DNA of 64,000 nt from Enterobacteriaceae bacterium B14. Its GTDB lineage: Bacteria > Pseudomonadota > Gammaproteobacteria > Enterobacterales > Enterobacteriaceae. The DNA is taken from contig DF158882.1 in the NCBI GenBank assembly GCA_000307305.1, forward strand, positions 749,291 through 813,290, read 5' to 3'. Within the stretch, counting starts at the first letter, position 1, and each line of letters starts with the position of its first letter. Made by a program: the position numbers and the translations under genes. The notes below the pieces were generated by a model. It was not told the DNA's origin. It saw only the letters and a list, made by a program, of their open reading frames with translations, and searched no databases. Of this stretch, positions 1 through 11,952 are shown piece by piece.

Positions 1-183
1 ATCGGAGAAATCGGCTTTTAGGCAAATTGCGCCACGCTGTTGCAGCACCTTTAACGCGGGGTACTCAGACCTAAATGTGACGATAACAGGGATGTTTTTG
101 TCTAATAATGAGTAGGCAAGTGCAAGACCGATGCGTCTGGCTCCTCCTGTAATCAGTACAGGGGGATGTGGACTTTTTTCCAT
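1..183 (-). CDS. folM: Dihydromonapterin reductase FolM (partial, N-terminus only)
   Basis: Only the first 61 codons lie in the window; the gene continues past base 1. The start ATG is at 183 with an AGGAGC ribosome site just upstream. The translated N-terminus reads MEKSPHPPVLITGGARRIG and continues with ALAYSLLDKNIPVIVTF. This is the TGGxxRIG dinucleotide-binding glycine motif of short-chain dehydrogenases in the context typical of FolM, which reduces dihydromonapterin (and dihydrofolate weakly) with NADPH. The family assignment rests on recognising this N-terminus; the catalytic Tyr/Lys lies outside the window. In E. coli folM also neighbours a two-component system (rstAB), whereas here the neighbour is pmrAB. 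Confidence 0.8.
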   Translation of the reverse strand, partial: MEKSPHPPVLITGGARRIGLALAYSLLDKNIPVIVTFRSEYPALKVLQQRGAICLKADFSD

Positions 184-319
184 GTAAAGCTCCTGAAACC
201 AGACTGTTAAATTCAGACTGAATCATATCATTATATACGTTAACTGATTTGAGTTGCAGGGCATACCGCATTAGTGCTTGAACTGAGCTTGCTATCTAAC
301 TTGTTTCTTAACAACCTTA

Positions 320-1402
320 TCATTCAGCAGGGCGCAGGCGTACATTGGCTTTACAGCCTTTATGGCCAATGCGATTTTTTAATGAGAACTGCCCATTATG
401 CAGTTGTGTTATGCGGCTCACGATACTTAGCCCAAGCCCGCTCCCGCCATAGCGACTATCCATTCGAACAAAAGCGCGGCTCAATTCGCTACTTTTGTTT
501 TCATCAATACCTTCTCCTTCGTCTTCTACGCTGAGTTCAGGTGTTTGATGTGACCCTATGTTAAGGATGATTTTGCCGCCAACAGGGCTATAACGGTGGG
601 CATTTTCAGTTAAGTTACGTAGTAGCATGCGCAAGAGAGCGGCATCTCCCAGTACTGATACATCCATTGTCCCTGGCGGCAGAATTAAATGTTGTTGTCG
701 CTGTGCGGCCATCTCTTCTAACTCACTATACAGGGGCAAAATGACGTCTTTGCGCAACCAAACAGTCTGATAATTCCCCGCAGAGAAAGATTGGCTCACG
801 CGAGCTAGTTGCAACAGTTGTGACACACTGGCGGTCATCTGATCCAGTCGCTGAATAAGAAGTGTGACGTTAATGGGCTGTTTGTTTTCCAATAGCTCCA
901 AATGCAGGCGCACGCCTGCCAATGGTGTGCGTAGCTCGTGGGCCACATCAGCGGTGAATAGTCGTTCGTTATCCAGCGTAGTTGTTAGCCGTGATACCAA
1001 CTGATTAATTTCTGTTATCACTGCCTCTACTTCCACGACATTACTTTTCAATATGATGGGATTAAGGTTATCGGCTGTGCGCGCTTCTAACTGATGACGT
1101 AGCTCAATCAATGGTTGAGTAAGCCATTTTACTGACTGATAACAGAGAACCATTGAGAGCAGTAACATTGCCAGTGTAGGCAGTAATAAACTGGCAATCG
1201 CTTCATGTACTTCTTGGCGGATATACCTAGCGTTATCGATGTTCTCTAGTGCGCTACTTACGAGTAGTTGAATTTGCTCTTCGCTTTCGTGCCATAGCCA
1301 AAAGACGCTAATTAATTGGCATACCAGCATAATCAAACCAATGGTGACAATGAGTCGCTGGCGTAGTGATAGCTTTTTTAACGATAAGCGTGGAATAATC
1401 AC
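320..1402 (-). CDS. pmrB: Sensor histidine kinase PmrB (BasS)
   Basis: 360 residues, close to E. coli PmrB (363). Two membrane segments (about residues 16-38 and 72-90) flank a short periplasmic loop, which in this family senses Fe(III), Al(III) and mild acid. A HAMP-like linker follows, then the H-box AHELRTP with the phospho-accepting His at about 155, an N-box ([11 protein letters not shown]) and G-boxes ([18 protein letters not shown]). The start overlaps the end of pmrA by 4 bases, so the two are translationally coupled. It forms one transcription unit with eptA and pmrA. Identity rests on the domain order plus the eptA-pmrA context. Confidence 0.9.
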   Translation of the reverse strand: MIIPRLSLKKLSLRQRLIVTIGLIMLVCQLISVFWLWHESEEQIQLLVSSALENIDNARYIRQEVHEAIASLLLPTLAMLLLSMVLCYQSVKWLTQPLIELRHQLEARTADNLNPIILKSNVVEVEAVITEINQLVSRLTTTLDNERLFTADVAHELRTPLAGVRLHLELLENKQPINVTLLIQRLDQMTASVSQLLQLARVSQSFSAGNYQTVWLRKDVILPLYSELEEMAAQRQQHLILPPGTMDVSVLGDAALLRMLLRNLTENAHRYSPVGGKIILNIGSHQTPELSVEDEGEGIDENKSSELSRAFVRMDSRYGGSGLGLSIVSRITQLHNGQFSLKNRIGHKGCKANVRLRPAE

Positions 1403-2076
1403 GAAGGTAACTTCTCCGATGCGAGCATAAACTGGTAGCCAAATCCTCTGATGGTACGAATGCGCGTTTTGCCGATTTTATCGCGCAGATTATGAATATG
1501 TACCTCAAGGCTGTTGGTAGTAGGTTCATTATCCCAACTGTAGATATCGTTAAATAGAATCTCACGATGTACCGGTGTTCCAGCCTTCAGTATCAAACGA
1601 GATAACAAGGCAAACTCTTTTGGTGTTAAGTTGAGTAACTCGCCATTTTGATGAATTTGACGCAGTGCCATATTGAGCGTGAGATCCTCGATAGTGCACT
1701 CATTGTCACTTTGATTATTCTGCCGACGCAGTAGTGCCCGAATGCGAGCTTGTAACTCTTCTAGTGCAAAAGGTTTGATCAAGTAATCATCGCCTCCGGC
1801 ATCGAGACCGCAAATACGATCAGAGAGAGTATCTCTGGCAGTTAGAATGAGCACTGGTAGCATCATTTTTTGTTTTCGTATTCGCTGTAAAAAATGCAGC
1901 CCATCTTCATCAGGCAAACCGAGATCGAGTACCATCAGGCTATAAATGCCTGAGTTTAATGATGCTTCCGCTTCCCGTGCATTGGTGACACTGTCACAAG
2001 CGTAACCGACGTTTTGCATAGCAAGGGTGAGCCCTTGAAGTAATAGTGAGTCATCTTCAACGATTAATACTTTCAT
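1399..2076 (-). CDS. pmrA: Response regulator PmrA (BasR)
   Basis: OmpR-family regulator of 225 residues. The receiver domain (1-115) has the acidic pocket Glu7/Asp8/Asp9, the phosphorylated Asp51 ([10 protein letters not shown]) and Lys in the LIKPF motif. The C-terminal winged helix ends in [11 protein letters not shown] chose ATG 2076 (MKVLIVEDD, the family's normal N-terminus) rather than the upstream in-frame TTG. This ATG shares a base with the eptA stop codon (TAATG), so the genes are tightly coupled. The family activates lipid A modification genes, and a matching PmrA box lies in front of eptA in this same operon, implying positive autoregulation. Confidence 0.92.
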   Translation of the reverse strand: MKVLIVEDDSLLLQGLTLAMQNVGYACDSVTNAREAEASLNSGIYSLMVLDLGLPDEDGLHFLQRIRKQKMMLPVLILTARDTLSDRICGLDAGGDDYLIKPFALEELQARIRALLRRQNNQSDNECTIEDLTLNMALRQIHQNGELLNLTPKEFALLSRLILKAGTPVHREILFNDIYSWDNEPTTNSLEVHIHNLRDKIGKTRIRTIRGFGYQFMLASEKLPS

Positions 2077-2077
2077 T

Positions 2078-3716
2078 ATTGTGAACTCTTGCAAGGGGAT
2101 AAAATATCATCATTTGCCTGATACAGTTTTGTTCGTACAGAAGATAACCCTAGCATGGTAGAAAAAAGATTATCTTGCGAATAGTCATTTTCGACAGCAC
2201 GTTTTTTTAAGCATGCTTCATCAACACCAAAGCGCTGTTTGTAGTCGGACGACAACCATATCAACATTGGTACGTGTTTTTGTGTTTCCGGTGCAAATGT
2301 ATAGGGTAGGCCGTGTAAGTAAACCCCATTTTCACCTAATGATTCACCGTGGTCGGAGAGATAAACCAGGCTTGTAGTAAATTTATCTTGGTGTGCTTTC
2401 AATAAATTTATCGCTTTATCGACAATATAATCGACATACAAAATGGTGTTGTCATACGTATTGACCAGTTGTTCTTGGCTACAGTTTTGAATTTCATTGG
2501 TATCACAGGTCGGTGTGAATTTTTGAAACTGTGGTGGATAACGGCGATAATAGGTCGGGCCATGGCTACCAATCGTATGTAGTACAATGACGGCGTTATC
2601 ATCCAATTTATTAATATAGTCGTCTAAGCCGTGAAACAAGACCTCATCCAGACATTCGCCATTGATACATTGTCCCGATAAATTTAATGATGTCATATCT
2701 TGATGTGGTACGCGGTCACAAACACCTTTACATCCACCATCGTTTTCATTCCATAGCACTTTGACTCCCGCACGCTGAATCACATCCAATAACCCCTCTT
2801 GATGACGGGCAACTTGGTCGTCGAAGTGTTCACGAGGCATATCTGAAAACATGCACGGAACGGAGATAATCGTTGCTGTGCCACAAGAGGTGGTCTTGGG
2901 AAAATAAACTACATTATCTTTTTCTAACCGAGGGTTTGTCTGCTGTGAATAACCACCGAGTGAAAAGTTCTTTGCTCGGGATGTTTCCCCTACGATCAGG
3001 ATAGTGAGATTTTTACGTGGGTTCTTTTTCACTGCAGCATCCAGATAAGCATCCTCACCAATTTTTATCAGTGGCAAATTATCTGTTTTGTGGTGCTTAT
3101 AGTACGAATAGAGTGCAGAGATAGAATTCGACGGGCTCAGTGATTTGATAAGCGTATTATTATTACGAAACAGCGATGCGTAATCTTTATAGAAGAATAG
3201 GGCGATCAGCAAAATGGCTATGATAGAGAGTGCTATGCTACTGAGGCGGCTAATGAGCATCGATAGCCATGTGGCGTTGGATGTACAGCGTACCCAAAAT
3301 ATAATAACCAAGGGGAGAGCAGCGCTTAGTAACAGCGTAATGATCAATTTTGGCGTCATCAATGCGAAGCTTTCTGCTGATGTCGTATCGATGATATTCG
3401 TTATCATCGTGCGGTCGATAACGACGCCGAAAGAGAATATAAAGTATTGGGCTGCGGCTGACATTAATATAAAACTAAGAATCAATAGCCGATCAAGCCA
3501 AAAGAACGAGGCTAGCGTTAGCACAATATTGATTACGCTAAAGGCGACGATAGGCATAGAAATAAAGACGAACACGTCATGCAGAGAGTGTATCGGCATT
3601 AACAGCATGACTTGACGATAGAACGCAATATTCAGACACAGCGAAATAAATAATGAGCACAGAAGAATAAATGGAATTTTCCCTAACTGGGGACGAACAC
3701 ATTTTCCTTTAAACAT
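2078..3716 (-). CDS. eptA: Lipid A phosphoethanolamine transferase EptA (PmrC)
   Basis: About 546 residues. Five N-terminal membrane helices (within residues 15-180) are followed by a periplasmic sulfatase-fold domain. The catalytic motif VGETSRAKN (nucleophile Thr about 245) and the metal-binding DHGES are present, as are the paired cysteines typical of EptA ([22 protein letters not shown]). The enzyme adds phosphoethanolamine to lipid A phosphates and lowers affinity for polymyxin and cationic peptides. ATG 3716 is preferred; an in-frame GTG lies 9 bases upstream at 3725. The stop TAA (2078-2076) shares one base with the pmrA ATG. First gene of eptA-pmrA-pmrB. Confidence 0.92.
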
Positions 3717-3761
3717 AAACACCACCCTTTATAGAACATGATTAAAGAGTGACGAAATAAA

Positions 3762-3778
3762 GTTAAGACAACCTTAAG
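3762..3778 (-). promoter_or_regulatory. PmrA box upstream of eptA-pmrAB
   Basis: Read on the minus strand this is CTTAAGGTTGTCTTAAC, two CTTAA half sites in direct repeat, which matches the known PmrA (BasR) binding consensus. A TTTAAT hexamer at 3741-3746 sits where a -10 element would be if the second half site takes the place of the -35. The site is 46 bases before the eptA start. It supports autoregulation of the operon by its own regulator. Binding is inferred from consensus only. Confidence 0.75.
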
Positions 3779-3922
3779 AGCACGAAAACTGCCGATAAAT
3801 TTTATCTTGGTAGCTTAAATAGCTTCATTTTAGTTACAACATACATTATGTGATAGATAAAACTCCTTCTATGGCAACAGTGATAACACGACCTTATTCA
3901 CAATATGTCCCAATGCAGGCTT

Positions 3923-3954
3923 AACAGGCAGTAAAAGGGGAATTACTGCCTGTT
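3923..3954 (-). terminator. Hairpin downstream of ydgI
   Basis: A 12-bp perfect stem (AACAGGCAGTAA / TTACTGCCTGTT) around an 8-base loop lies directly after the ydgI stop codon. There is no long T-run after it on either strand, so it may be a processing or stabilising hairpin rather than a strong intrinsic terminator. Confidence 0.5.
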
Positions 3955-3964
3955 ATTGAGTTCG

Positions 3965-5362
3965 TTATGAACCAAACATCATCCATAAGGCCGGGAACAA
4001 GGCAATAGATAACAATAAGATCCCAACTTTTTCTAGGAGCAGTAGTGCCTTTTTCATCTCTCGATGGCTATAGCGTGCATACATAAAGACTAATAATCCC
4101 GGCACATAAAGCAGTACAGACATCAGTAGATTATCCAGCCCAGAAGCATAAAGCAGCCAAATTCCATAGATACATGCACCTGAGCCAGCCAGAATCAGAG
4201 AGACCTCTTTCCGTTGATGAGCCAATTTCAGTAAATAGGCACCGACAAGAAAATAAGGGACAAGGATCATCTCTGATGCAATGGTTAACAACGTGTTGTA
4301 GTTGCTTCCTGTTGCCCAAATGAGCAGCAGGGCAACCTGAATCGCACCATTTGTCAGCCACAGAGAGGCAGAGGGTGAATTCTTACTGTTTTGCTTTGCC
4401 AATGCTTTAGGAAAGGTGCCTTGTTGCGCAGCGAGGAAGGGGACTTCTGCGGCCATAATCGTCCAGCTAAGGTAAGCCCCGCAAACAGAAATGACCAAAC
4501 CGACGGCAATAATAATCTCACCAATGGAGCCCATGAGAGATGTCATAAGAACGGCCATTGATGGGTTTCTCATTTCTGCTAGCTCAACACGAGAAACGAC
4601 ACCGAGAGAAAGTAACGTGATAAGCAGATAGATGCACAGTGCGGAGACAACCGCCAACATGGTAGCTCTCCCTACATCTTTCTTATCTTTGGCTCTAGCA
4701 GAAACAACAACTGCGCCTTCTACACCGATAAATACCCAAACGGTGATCAGCATGGTGTCTTTAACTTGCTGCCAAAGAGGTTCTTGAAGTTGTAGCCCAG
4801 AAAAATCCAGCTTAAACGTTTCAATATTGAATGCTAAAAAAGCTAACGCCACGAAGAGCGTTAATGGCAACAGCTTAGCAAGTGTCGCGGCAATATTGAT
4901 TGTTGCCGCAGTTTGAACCCCGCGTAAAACTAACCAATGAACAATCCAGAGCAGAATAGATGCCCCTAACATTGCCTGCCACGTATTCCCATCGCCAAAA
5001 ATAACGCTGTCTGGTGTATCGGTAAAAAAACTGAGTGCAGCGAACACAATGACTAAATAAGAGACGTTGGCAACCACCGCACACAGCCAATATCCCCAAG
5101 CGGAACAAAAGCCAAGTAACTCACCAAAACCCTCTTTAGCATAGGTGAATATACCGCCATCTAGCTCTGGCTTTATACGCGTTAAAAGAAGCATGGCGAT
5201 AGCTAAGAAAAGGATACCTACACCGGTAATGGCCCAGCCAATAAGTTGTGCAGCTGGACTGGCTACGGCGGCCATATTCTGGGGGAGGCTGAATACACCT
5301 GCACCGAGCATTGAGCTTAAAACGAGAGCTGTAAGGGAGACTAAACCGAGCTTCTTTTCCAA
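3965..5362 (-). CDS. ydgI: Arginine/ornithine antiporter family protein YdgI (ArcD-like)
   Basis: 465-residue inner-membrane APC-superfamily transporter with about 12 membrane helices. The helix 1 motif SSMLGAGVFSLPQN is the substrate/backbone-binding segment of basic amino acid antiporters, and GGIFTYAKEGFG matches E. coli YdgI closely. Predicted to exchange arginine for ornithine or a related basic amino acid. The start appears to be TTG at 5362: it gives the family N-terminus MEKKLGL, there is no in-frame ATG nearby, and a GGA lies 9 bases upstream. Monocistronic between ydgH and eptA, all on the minus strand. Substrate is inferred from family, not shown here. Confidence 0.85.
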   Translation of the reverse strand: MEKKLGLVSLTALVLSSMLGAGVFSLPQNMAAVASPAAQLIGWAITGVGILFLAIAMLLLTRIKPELDGGIFTYAKEGFGELLGFCSAWGYWLCAVVANVSYLVIVFAALSFFTDTPDSVIFGDGNTWQAMLGASILLWIVHWLVLRGVQTAATINIAATLAKLLPLTLFVALAFLAFNIETFKLDFSGLQLQEPLWQQVKDTMLITVWVFIGVEGAVVVSARAKDKKDVGRATMLAVVSALCIYLLITLLSLGVVSRVELAEMRNPSMAVLMTSLMGSIGEIIIAVGLVISVCGAYLSWTIMAAEVPFLAAQQGTFPKALAKQNSKNSPSASLWLTNGAIQVALLLIWATGSNYNTLLTIASEMILVPYFLVGAYLLKLAHQRKEVSLILAGSGACIYGIWLLYASGLDNLLMSVLLYVPGLLVFMYARYSHREMKKALLLLEKVGILLLSIALFPALWMMFGS

Positions 5363-5527
5363 TGAAGTAATTCCAGTAATGAGATGCAGCCCACAACGAC
5401 AATTAGATATCTGATAGGAGGCTTGAATTTGGCGCAGATTCTACGGAGAGCAGCAGGGGGATGCAATGGATGTTTATGCGAAAATGAGAGGAAATTATGC
5501 AAAGAGGGGTAAATTAAGCAATTTGAT

Positions 5528-5566
5528 AAAAAGCCGCCGGATAACGCTGTCATCTGGCGGCTTTTT
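5528..5566 (-). terminator. Intrinsic terminator after ydgH
   Basis: Stem AAAAAGCCGCC / GGCGGCTTTTT with a 17-base loop, flanked by A and T runs so it can work on either strand. It lies about 65 bases after the ydgH stop codon and upstream of ydgI, separating the two minus-strand genes. Confidence 0.85.
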
Positions 5567-5632
5567 GTGACTCATTATTTAAGCTATCTGAGCGTTAAAC
5601 TCGTTCGGCTTGAATAACAGTTCTAGGCAATA

Positions 5633-6583
5633 TTATTTGAACAGATCGGCACTAACACTCATATTACCGCCATTGTTCGCTTGCCATTGGCGGGTGATGC
5701 TATAGAACTTAGCGCCTTTAGCTGCAGCCTGTTTTGCTACCGCTTCGGACATATCTGTCATGCTGTTATAGAAGCCACTGATAGTGATTGAGTCAAATGG
5801 TGCCATCTGAGCTGCGGTGGCTTTATTCACTTCTTGAACCTTAGTACCGTCAGGCAATGTTACGGTGTAACGGCCGCCTTTACTTGACTGAGTCTCAAAG
5901 AAACGACCAATGCCGGAGGTAGAAGAGGAGGCAACGCCTGGGATCTCTACGTTTTCAGCAGCTGCGCCGCCAGCAGCAAGAGCAGCACGGCCTGCCTCTG
6001 AATCAGCAGGAATCGCATTTTCTTTCTGGATAATGCGTTTAGCCGCATCAGCCTTATAAATAAAAGCCGTTACTCGCTGGTTGCCGCCTTTGCTGTTCGC
6101 ATCAACTTGGCGAACAATAGCGAAAGATGCTGCCCCCTTTGTTTTAGCAGCTAAAGAGACGGCATCTTTAACATCAACTTGGCTTGGATAAAAACCGCTA
6201 ACAGTAACAGTATCAAAAGGCATCAACGTATTAGCTTCTGATTGTGGTAACTCTTTAATGCCGTTGTAACGGATGTATTCAACTTTATCTAAATCTACTT
6301 TTTCAGCGTCAGCATGATAAAGGTCAGCTGTTACACGGCTGTTGCCACCATTATTGCTGTTACTTGAACCTTGAATATAAAAGTATGCGGCCCCTAGTTT
6401 ATCTGCACGAGTTGATACTGCTTTAACGGCATCACTAATGCTGTTAAAACGACCGCTAACATCAATACGTTCAAATGGTTTTAGGGTGGCGGCCTTTTCA
6501 GGCGTCAACTCTTGGGCTGCATGAGCGGAAAACATAGTAAGAGAGAATAGTGCAGATGCAAGAACAGAGGTCTTCAGCTTCAT
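5633..6583 (-). CDS. ydgH: YdgH, periplasmic three-domain DUF1471 protein
   Basis: 316 residues with a cleavable signal peptide (MKLKTSVLASALFSLTMFSA, cut near AHA). Three YhcN/DUF1471 repeats follow at about residues 38-90, 122-178 and 260-315. Each carries the pattern 'PFDxITVSGFY...DAV...KGA..F.I.RQ' and ends in 'GGNxxVTAxxY'. Single-domain relatives (BhsA, McbA) act in stress and biofilm responses; triple-domain YdgH has been linked to envelope integrity. Same size as E. coli YdgH (314) and, as there, divergent from pntAB. The exact molecular role is not known. Confidence 0.88.
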   Translation of the reverse strand: MKLKTSVLASALFSLTMFSAHAAQELTPEKAATLKPFERIDVSGRFNSISDAVKAVSTRADKLGAAYFYIQGSSNSNNGGNSRVTADLYHADAEKVDLDKVEYIRYNGIKELPQSEANTLMPFDTVTVSGFYPSQVDVKDAVSLAAKTKGAASFAIVRQVDANSKGGNQRVTAFIYKADAAKRIIQKENAIPADSEAGRAALAAGGAAAENVEIPGVASSSTSGIGRFFETQSSKGGRYTVTLPDGTKVQEVNKATAAQMAPFDSITISGFYNSMTDMSEAVAKQAAAKGAKFYSITRQWQANNGGNMSVSADLFK

Positions 6584-8771
<2,188 letters not shown>

Positions 8772-8781
8772 GGGGTAACAC

Positions 8782-10161
8782 ATGTCTGAAGGTTTGGTTA
8801 CAGCTGCATACATTGTTGCCGCTATACTGTTTATTTGCAGTCTTGCAGGGCTTTCGAAACACGAAACGTCCAAGATGGGTAATATCTTTGGTGTGACAGG
8901 GATGGCAATTGCACTGATTGCTACCATCTTTGGGCCAAACACGGGGAGCATTGCCTGGATCCTGATAGCCATGATTATTGGTGGTGGGATTGGTATCTAT
9001 CTAGCTAAGAAAGTCGAAATGACAGAAATGCCAGAACTGGTCGCAATTCTTCACAGTTTTGTAGGCATGGCTGCCGTTTTGGTGGGCTATAACAGCTTTA
9101 TCGATCACGGTGCCTCTCTATCCCCAATCATGGAAAACATCCACTTAACGGAAGTTTTCCTCGGCGTCTTTATCGGTGCGGTCACCTTTACGGGTTCTGT
9201 TGTGGCATTCGGTAAGCTACGTGGCACATTTTCTTCTGCGCCATTAATGTTGCCTCACCGCCATAAACTAAATTTATTGGCACTGGTCGTTTCTTTTATT
9301 CTGATGGTTATCTTCGTTAAAACGGGTGGTTCTTGGTTAGCTATCTTGCTGATGACGTTGATAGCTTTCGCTTTTGGTTGGCACTTGGTGTCTTCTATTG
9401 GCGGCGCAGATATGCCAGTTGTTGTATCAATGCTTAACTCTTACTCTGGGTGGGCAGCAGCAGCAGCAGGTTTCATGCTGAGCAATGACCTGTTGATCGT
9501 AACAGGTGCATTAGTCGGTTCTTCAGGTGCAATCCTGTCTTACATTATGTGTAAGGCGATGAATCGCTCTTTCTTCAGCGTTATTGCCGGTGGTTTTGGT
9601 ACTGATGGTTCATCTACGGGTAATGCCGAAGAGATGGGCGAATACCATGAAATAAATGCAGAAGAAGTGGCTGAGATGCTGAAGAACTCCAGCTCCGTTA
9701 TCATTACCCCAGGATACGGTATGGCTGTTGCTCAGGCACAATATCCGGTTCACGATATTACCGCGAAACTAAGAGCAAAAGGTATCAAAGTTCGTTTTGG
9801 TATCCATCCTGTTGCAGGGCGTTTGCCGGGCCATATGAACGTACTGCTTGCTGAAGCAAAAGTACCTTATGACATCGTGCTAGAAATGGATGAGTTGAAC
9901 GATGACTTCTCTGATACGGATACCGTATTGGTTATCGGTGCAAATGATACGGTGAACCCAGCAGCGCTGGACGATCCTAACAGCCCGATTGCAGGTATGC
10001 CGGTATTAGAAGTGTGGAAAGCACAGAACGTCATCGTGTTTAAACGTTCTATGAGCACCGGTTATGCTGGTGTGCAAAACCCGCTGTTCTTTAAAGACAA
10101 CACTCAAATGTTGTTCGGTGATGCAAAAGAGAGCGTAGAAGCGATTCTCCGCGCACTGTAA
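8782..10161 (+). CDS. pntB: NAD(P) transhydrogenase subunit beta PntB
   Basis: 459 residues (E. coli 462). Nine or so membrane helices fill the first 265 residues, including the conserved [16 protein letters not shown] and GASLSP segments of the proton channel. The NADP(H)-binding domain III follows, with [10 protein letters not shown] and [10 protein letters not shown] motifs and the lysine-containing [12 protein letters not shown] loop. ATG 8782 has an AAGGGG ribosome site. Two-gene operon with pntA, closed by the terminator at 10181. Confidence 0.96.
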   Translation: MSEGLVTAAYIVAAILFICSLAGLSKHETSKMGNIFGVTGMAIALIATIFGPNTGSIAWILIAMIIGGGIGIYLAKKVEMTEMPELVAILHSFVGMAAVLVGYNSFIDHGASLSPIMENIHLTEVFLGVFIGAVTFTGSVVAFGKLRGTFSSAPLMLPHRHKLNLLALVVSFILMVIFVKTGGSWLAILLMTLIAFAFGWHLVSSIGGADMPVVVSMLNSYSGWAAAAAGFMLSNDLLIVTGALVGSSGAILSYIMCKAMNRSFFSVIAGGFGTDGSSTGNAEEMGEYHEINAEEVAEMLKNSSSVIITPGYGMAVAQAQYPVHDITAKLRAKGIKVRFGIHPVAGRLPGHMNVLLAEAKVPYDIVLEMDELNDDFSDTDTVLVIGANDTVNPAALDDPNSPIAGMPVLEVWKAQNVIVFKRSMSTGYAGVQNPLFFKDNTQMLFGDAKESVEAILRAL

Positions 10162-10180
10162 TGCAGTTAGGGTAAAACAA

Positions 10181-10212
10181 TGCCAGTCAGGGAAACCTGG
10201 CTGGCATTTTTG
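10181..10212 (+). terminator. Intrinsic terminator of pntAB
   Basis: An 11-bp stem (TGCCAGTCAGG / CCTGGCTGGCA, one G-T wobble) closed by a GAAA tetraloop and followed by TTTTT, 20 bases after the pntB stop codon. Confidence 0.9.
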
Positions 10213-10285
10213 TAGCTCTGTTTTTTTTATAAGTAAACCAATCACTAAAACCTATTCCAATGATAGGTAAAGCTATCCAAGTTCA

Positions 10286-10327
10286 TTGATGAAAATCAAC
10301 TTGCGGCTATGAGATAAGCTCCATAAT
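10286..10327 (+). promoter_or_regulatory. FNR-dependent promoter of the cytochrome c peroxidase gene
   Basis: TTGATGAAAATCAA at 10286-10299 is a perfect FNR box (TTGAT-N4-ATCAA). A CATAAT -10 hexamer at 10322-10327 would put the start point near 10334, about 41.5 bases from the centre of the box, the class II geometry. A TATAAT at 10348-10353 is an alternative -10. E. coli yhjA is likewise FNR-activated, and fnr itself is in this window. Confidence 0.8.
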
Positions 10328-10480
10328 CCGAAATTCCATAAAAATCATATAATAAAGCCACGGCTTATCAGCTGCCTGAGTGATATGAAAATAGACAAAC
10401 CTCGTGGCAACTAGCGGTGTATCAGGGATATTGCGAAGAGCAAGTGCTCTTTATCTTATTTAAATTCATGGAGAGATTTG

Positions 10481-11863
10481 ATGAAAAAGATTTTGCTAGG
10501 TGTGGGCACGTTAGCCATTGTTGGCTACCTCGGTACTGTTGGGTATATTCATATGTCCGATAAATCACGCAGTGAAAAGCTAATGGTAGAGGCAACAACA
10601 CCTGATTTAGCAATGCGCAATATGTTTTATCAGAAGGGGTGTGATTATTGCCACACCAGCGGTGCAGAGCTTCCTTTCTACACACATGTTCCCGGCGTGA
10701 AACAACTCATGGAGTATGACATTCGCTCAGGAACAAAGTATTTCTCTTTAGAACCAACCTTAAATGCGCTTAAAAAGGGCGAAAAAGTCCCCGAGGCAGA
10801 CCTTGCCAAGATAGAAACGGCAATAGCAACAGGGCTGATGCCACTTCAGCGCTATACGATGATGCATTGGTCGGCAAGCCTAGATGAAGCGGAAAGGGCG
10901 CAGATTGTAGATTGGGTAAAATCCCAGCGTAGCCGCTATTACCAATCTTCTTCAGTCGCTGACAGTAAATTGCAACCTCTGCCAGATTTAGTCGATATAA
11001 ATCACGAGAAAGTAGAGCTAGGAAATATTCTCTATCACGATACCCGTCTCTCTTCTGATAACACCGTTTCTTGTGCAACCTGCCACCCACTGAATAAAGC
11101 GGGTGTTGACGGTGATGCGACTTCCACAGGTGTTCAAGGACAAAAGGGCGGAGTGAATGCCCCGACGGTTTATAACGCTGTCTTTAACGCTGAGCAATTC
11201 TGGGATGGGCGAGCTGCCGATCTACAGAAACAGGCTGGCGGTCCACCATTGAATCCAGTAGAGATGGCCTCAACTTCATGGGATGAAATCATTGCTAAGT
11301 TGTCCCAAGACACGACATTAACCGAGCGTTTCAACAAAGTTTATCCAGAGGGTTACACAGGCGACACCATTACCGATGCGATAGCCGAATTTGAAAAAAC
11401 GCTCATTACCCCTAACTCACCGTTTGATAAATACATGAAGGGTGATAAAGAGGCTCTCACACCACAACAGCTTAGAGGCTATACGCTGTTTAAAGAGAAC
11501 AAATGTGATACTTGCCACGTAGGCCAGAATATTGGCGGGCAATCTTATGACCTTATGGGATTAAAAGCAGATTACTTTGCCGATCGTAAACGTGACATTA
11601 CGCCAGATGATCGCGGCCGTTATAACGTAACGAAAGATCCGCGTGACATGCACAGATTTAAAACACCGGGTCTACGTAACATCGCTCATACCGGGCCTTA
11701 CTTCCATGACGCCGCGGCAGCAGACCTTAATCAAGCAGTGACGATGATGTTGAAATATCAGGTAGGTAAGACATTACCAGATCAAGATGTGAAAGATATT
11801 GTGGCGTTTCTTGAGAGCTTGACAGGAGAGATGCCAGCTATCTCTCTGGTGCCGGAAGAGTGA
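10481..11863 (+). CDS. yhjA: Tri-haem cytochrome c peroxidase (YhjA/Ccp type)
   Basis: 460 residues. One N-terminal membrane anchor (about residues 4-24), then three CxxCH haem c sites: CDYCH (Cys54-His58), CATCH (Cys198-His202) and CDTCH (Cys342-His346). Classical di-haem peroxidases carry only the last two; the extra N-terminal haem domain marks the YhjA group, a quinol-linked peroxidase that lets cells use hydrogen peroxide as a respiratory oxidant under low oxygen. The ATG at 10481 follows GGAGAG by about 5 bases and is preferred to the TTG three bases earlier. Single gene with an FNR box upstream. Confidence 0.93.
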   Translation: MKKILLGVGTLAIVGYLGTVGYIHMSDKSRSEKLMVEATTPDLAMRNMFYQKGCDYCHTSGAELPFYTHVPGVKQLMEYDIRSGTKYFSLEPTLNALKKGEKVPEADLAKIETAIATGLMPLQRYTMMHWSASLDEAERAQIVDWVKSQRSRYYQSSSVADSKLQPLPDLVDINHEKVELGNILYHDTRLSSDNTVSCATCHPLNKAGVDGDATSTGVQGQKGGVNAPTVYNAVFNAEQFWDGRAADLQKQAGGPPLNPVEMASTSWDEIIAKLSQDTTLTERFNKVYPEGYTGDTITDAIAEFEKTLITPNSPFDKYMKGDKEALTPQQLRGYTLFKENKCDTCHVGQNIGGQSYDLMGLKADYFADRKRDITPDDRGRYNVTKDPRDMHRFKTPGLRNIAHTGPYFHDAAAADLNQAVTMMLKYQVGKTLPDQDVKDIVAFLESLTGEMPAISLVPEE

Positions 11864-11910
11864 TTACTTTTTAGGTAAGAAAGTAGAAAAATAAAGAGTA
11901 GAAAGAGAAT

Positions 11911-11938
11911 CAGGTATGCCGTTTTTACGGCATACCTG
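11911..11938. terminator. Perfect hairpin between convergent yhjA and bacteriocin-like genes
   Basis: A 12-bp perfect stem (CAGGTATGCCGT / ACGGCATACCTG) with a TTTT loop, 48 bases after the yhjA stop and 15 bases after the stop of the minus-strand peptide gene. The minus strand downstream is T-rich (TTCTCTTT...TATTTTT), so it may end both transcripts. Confidence 0.6.
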
Positions 11939-11952
11939 AATGCATAGCAACA

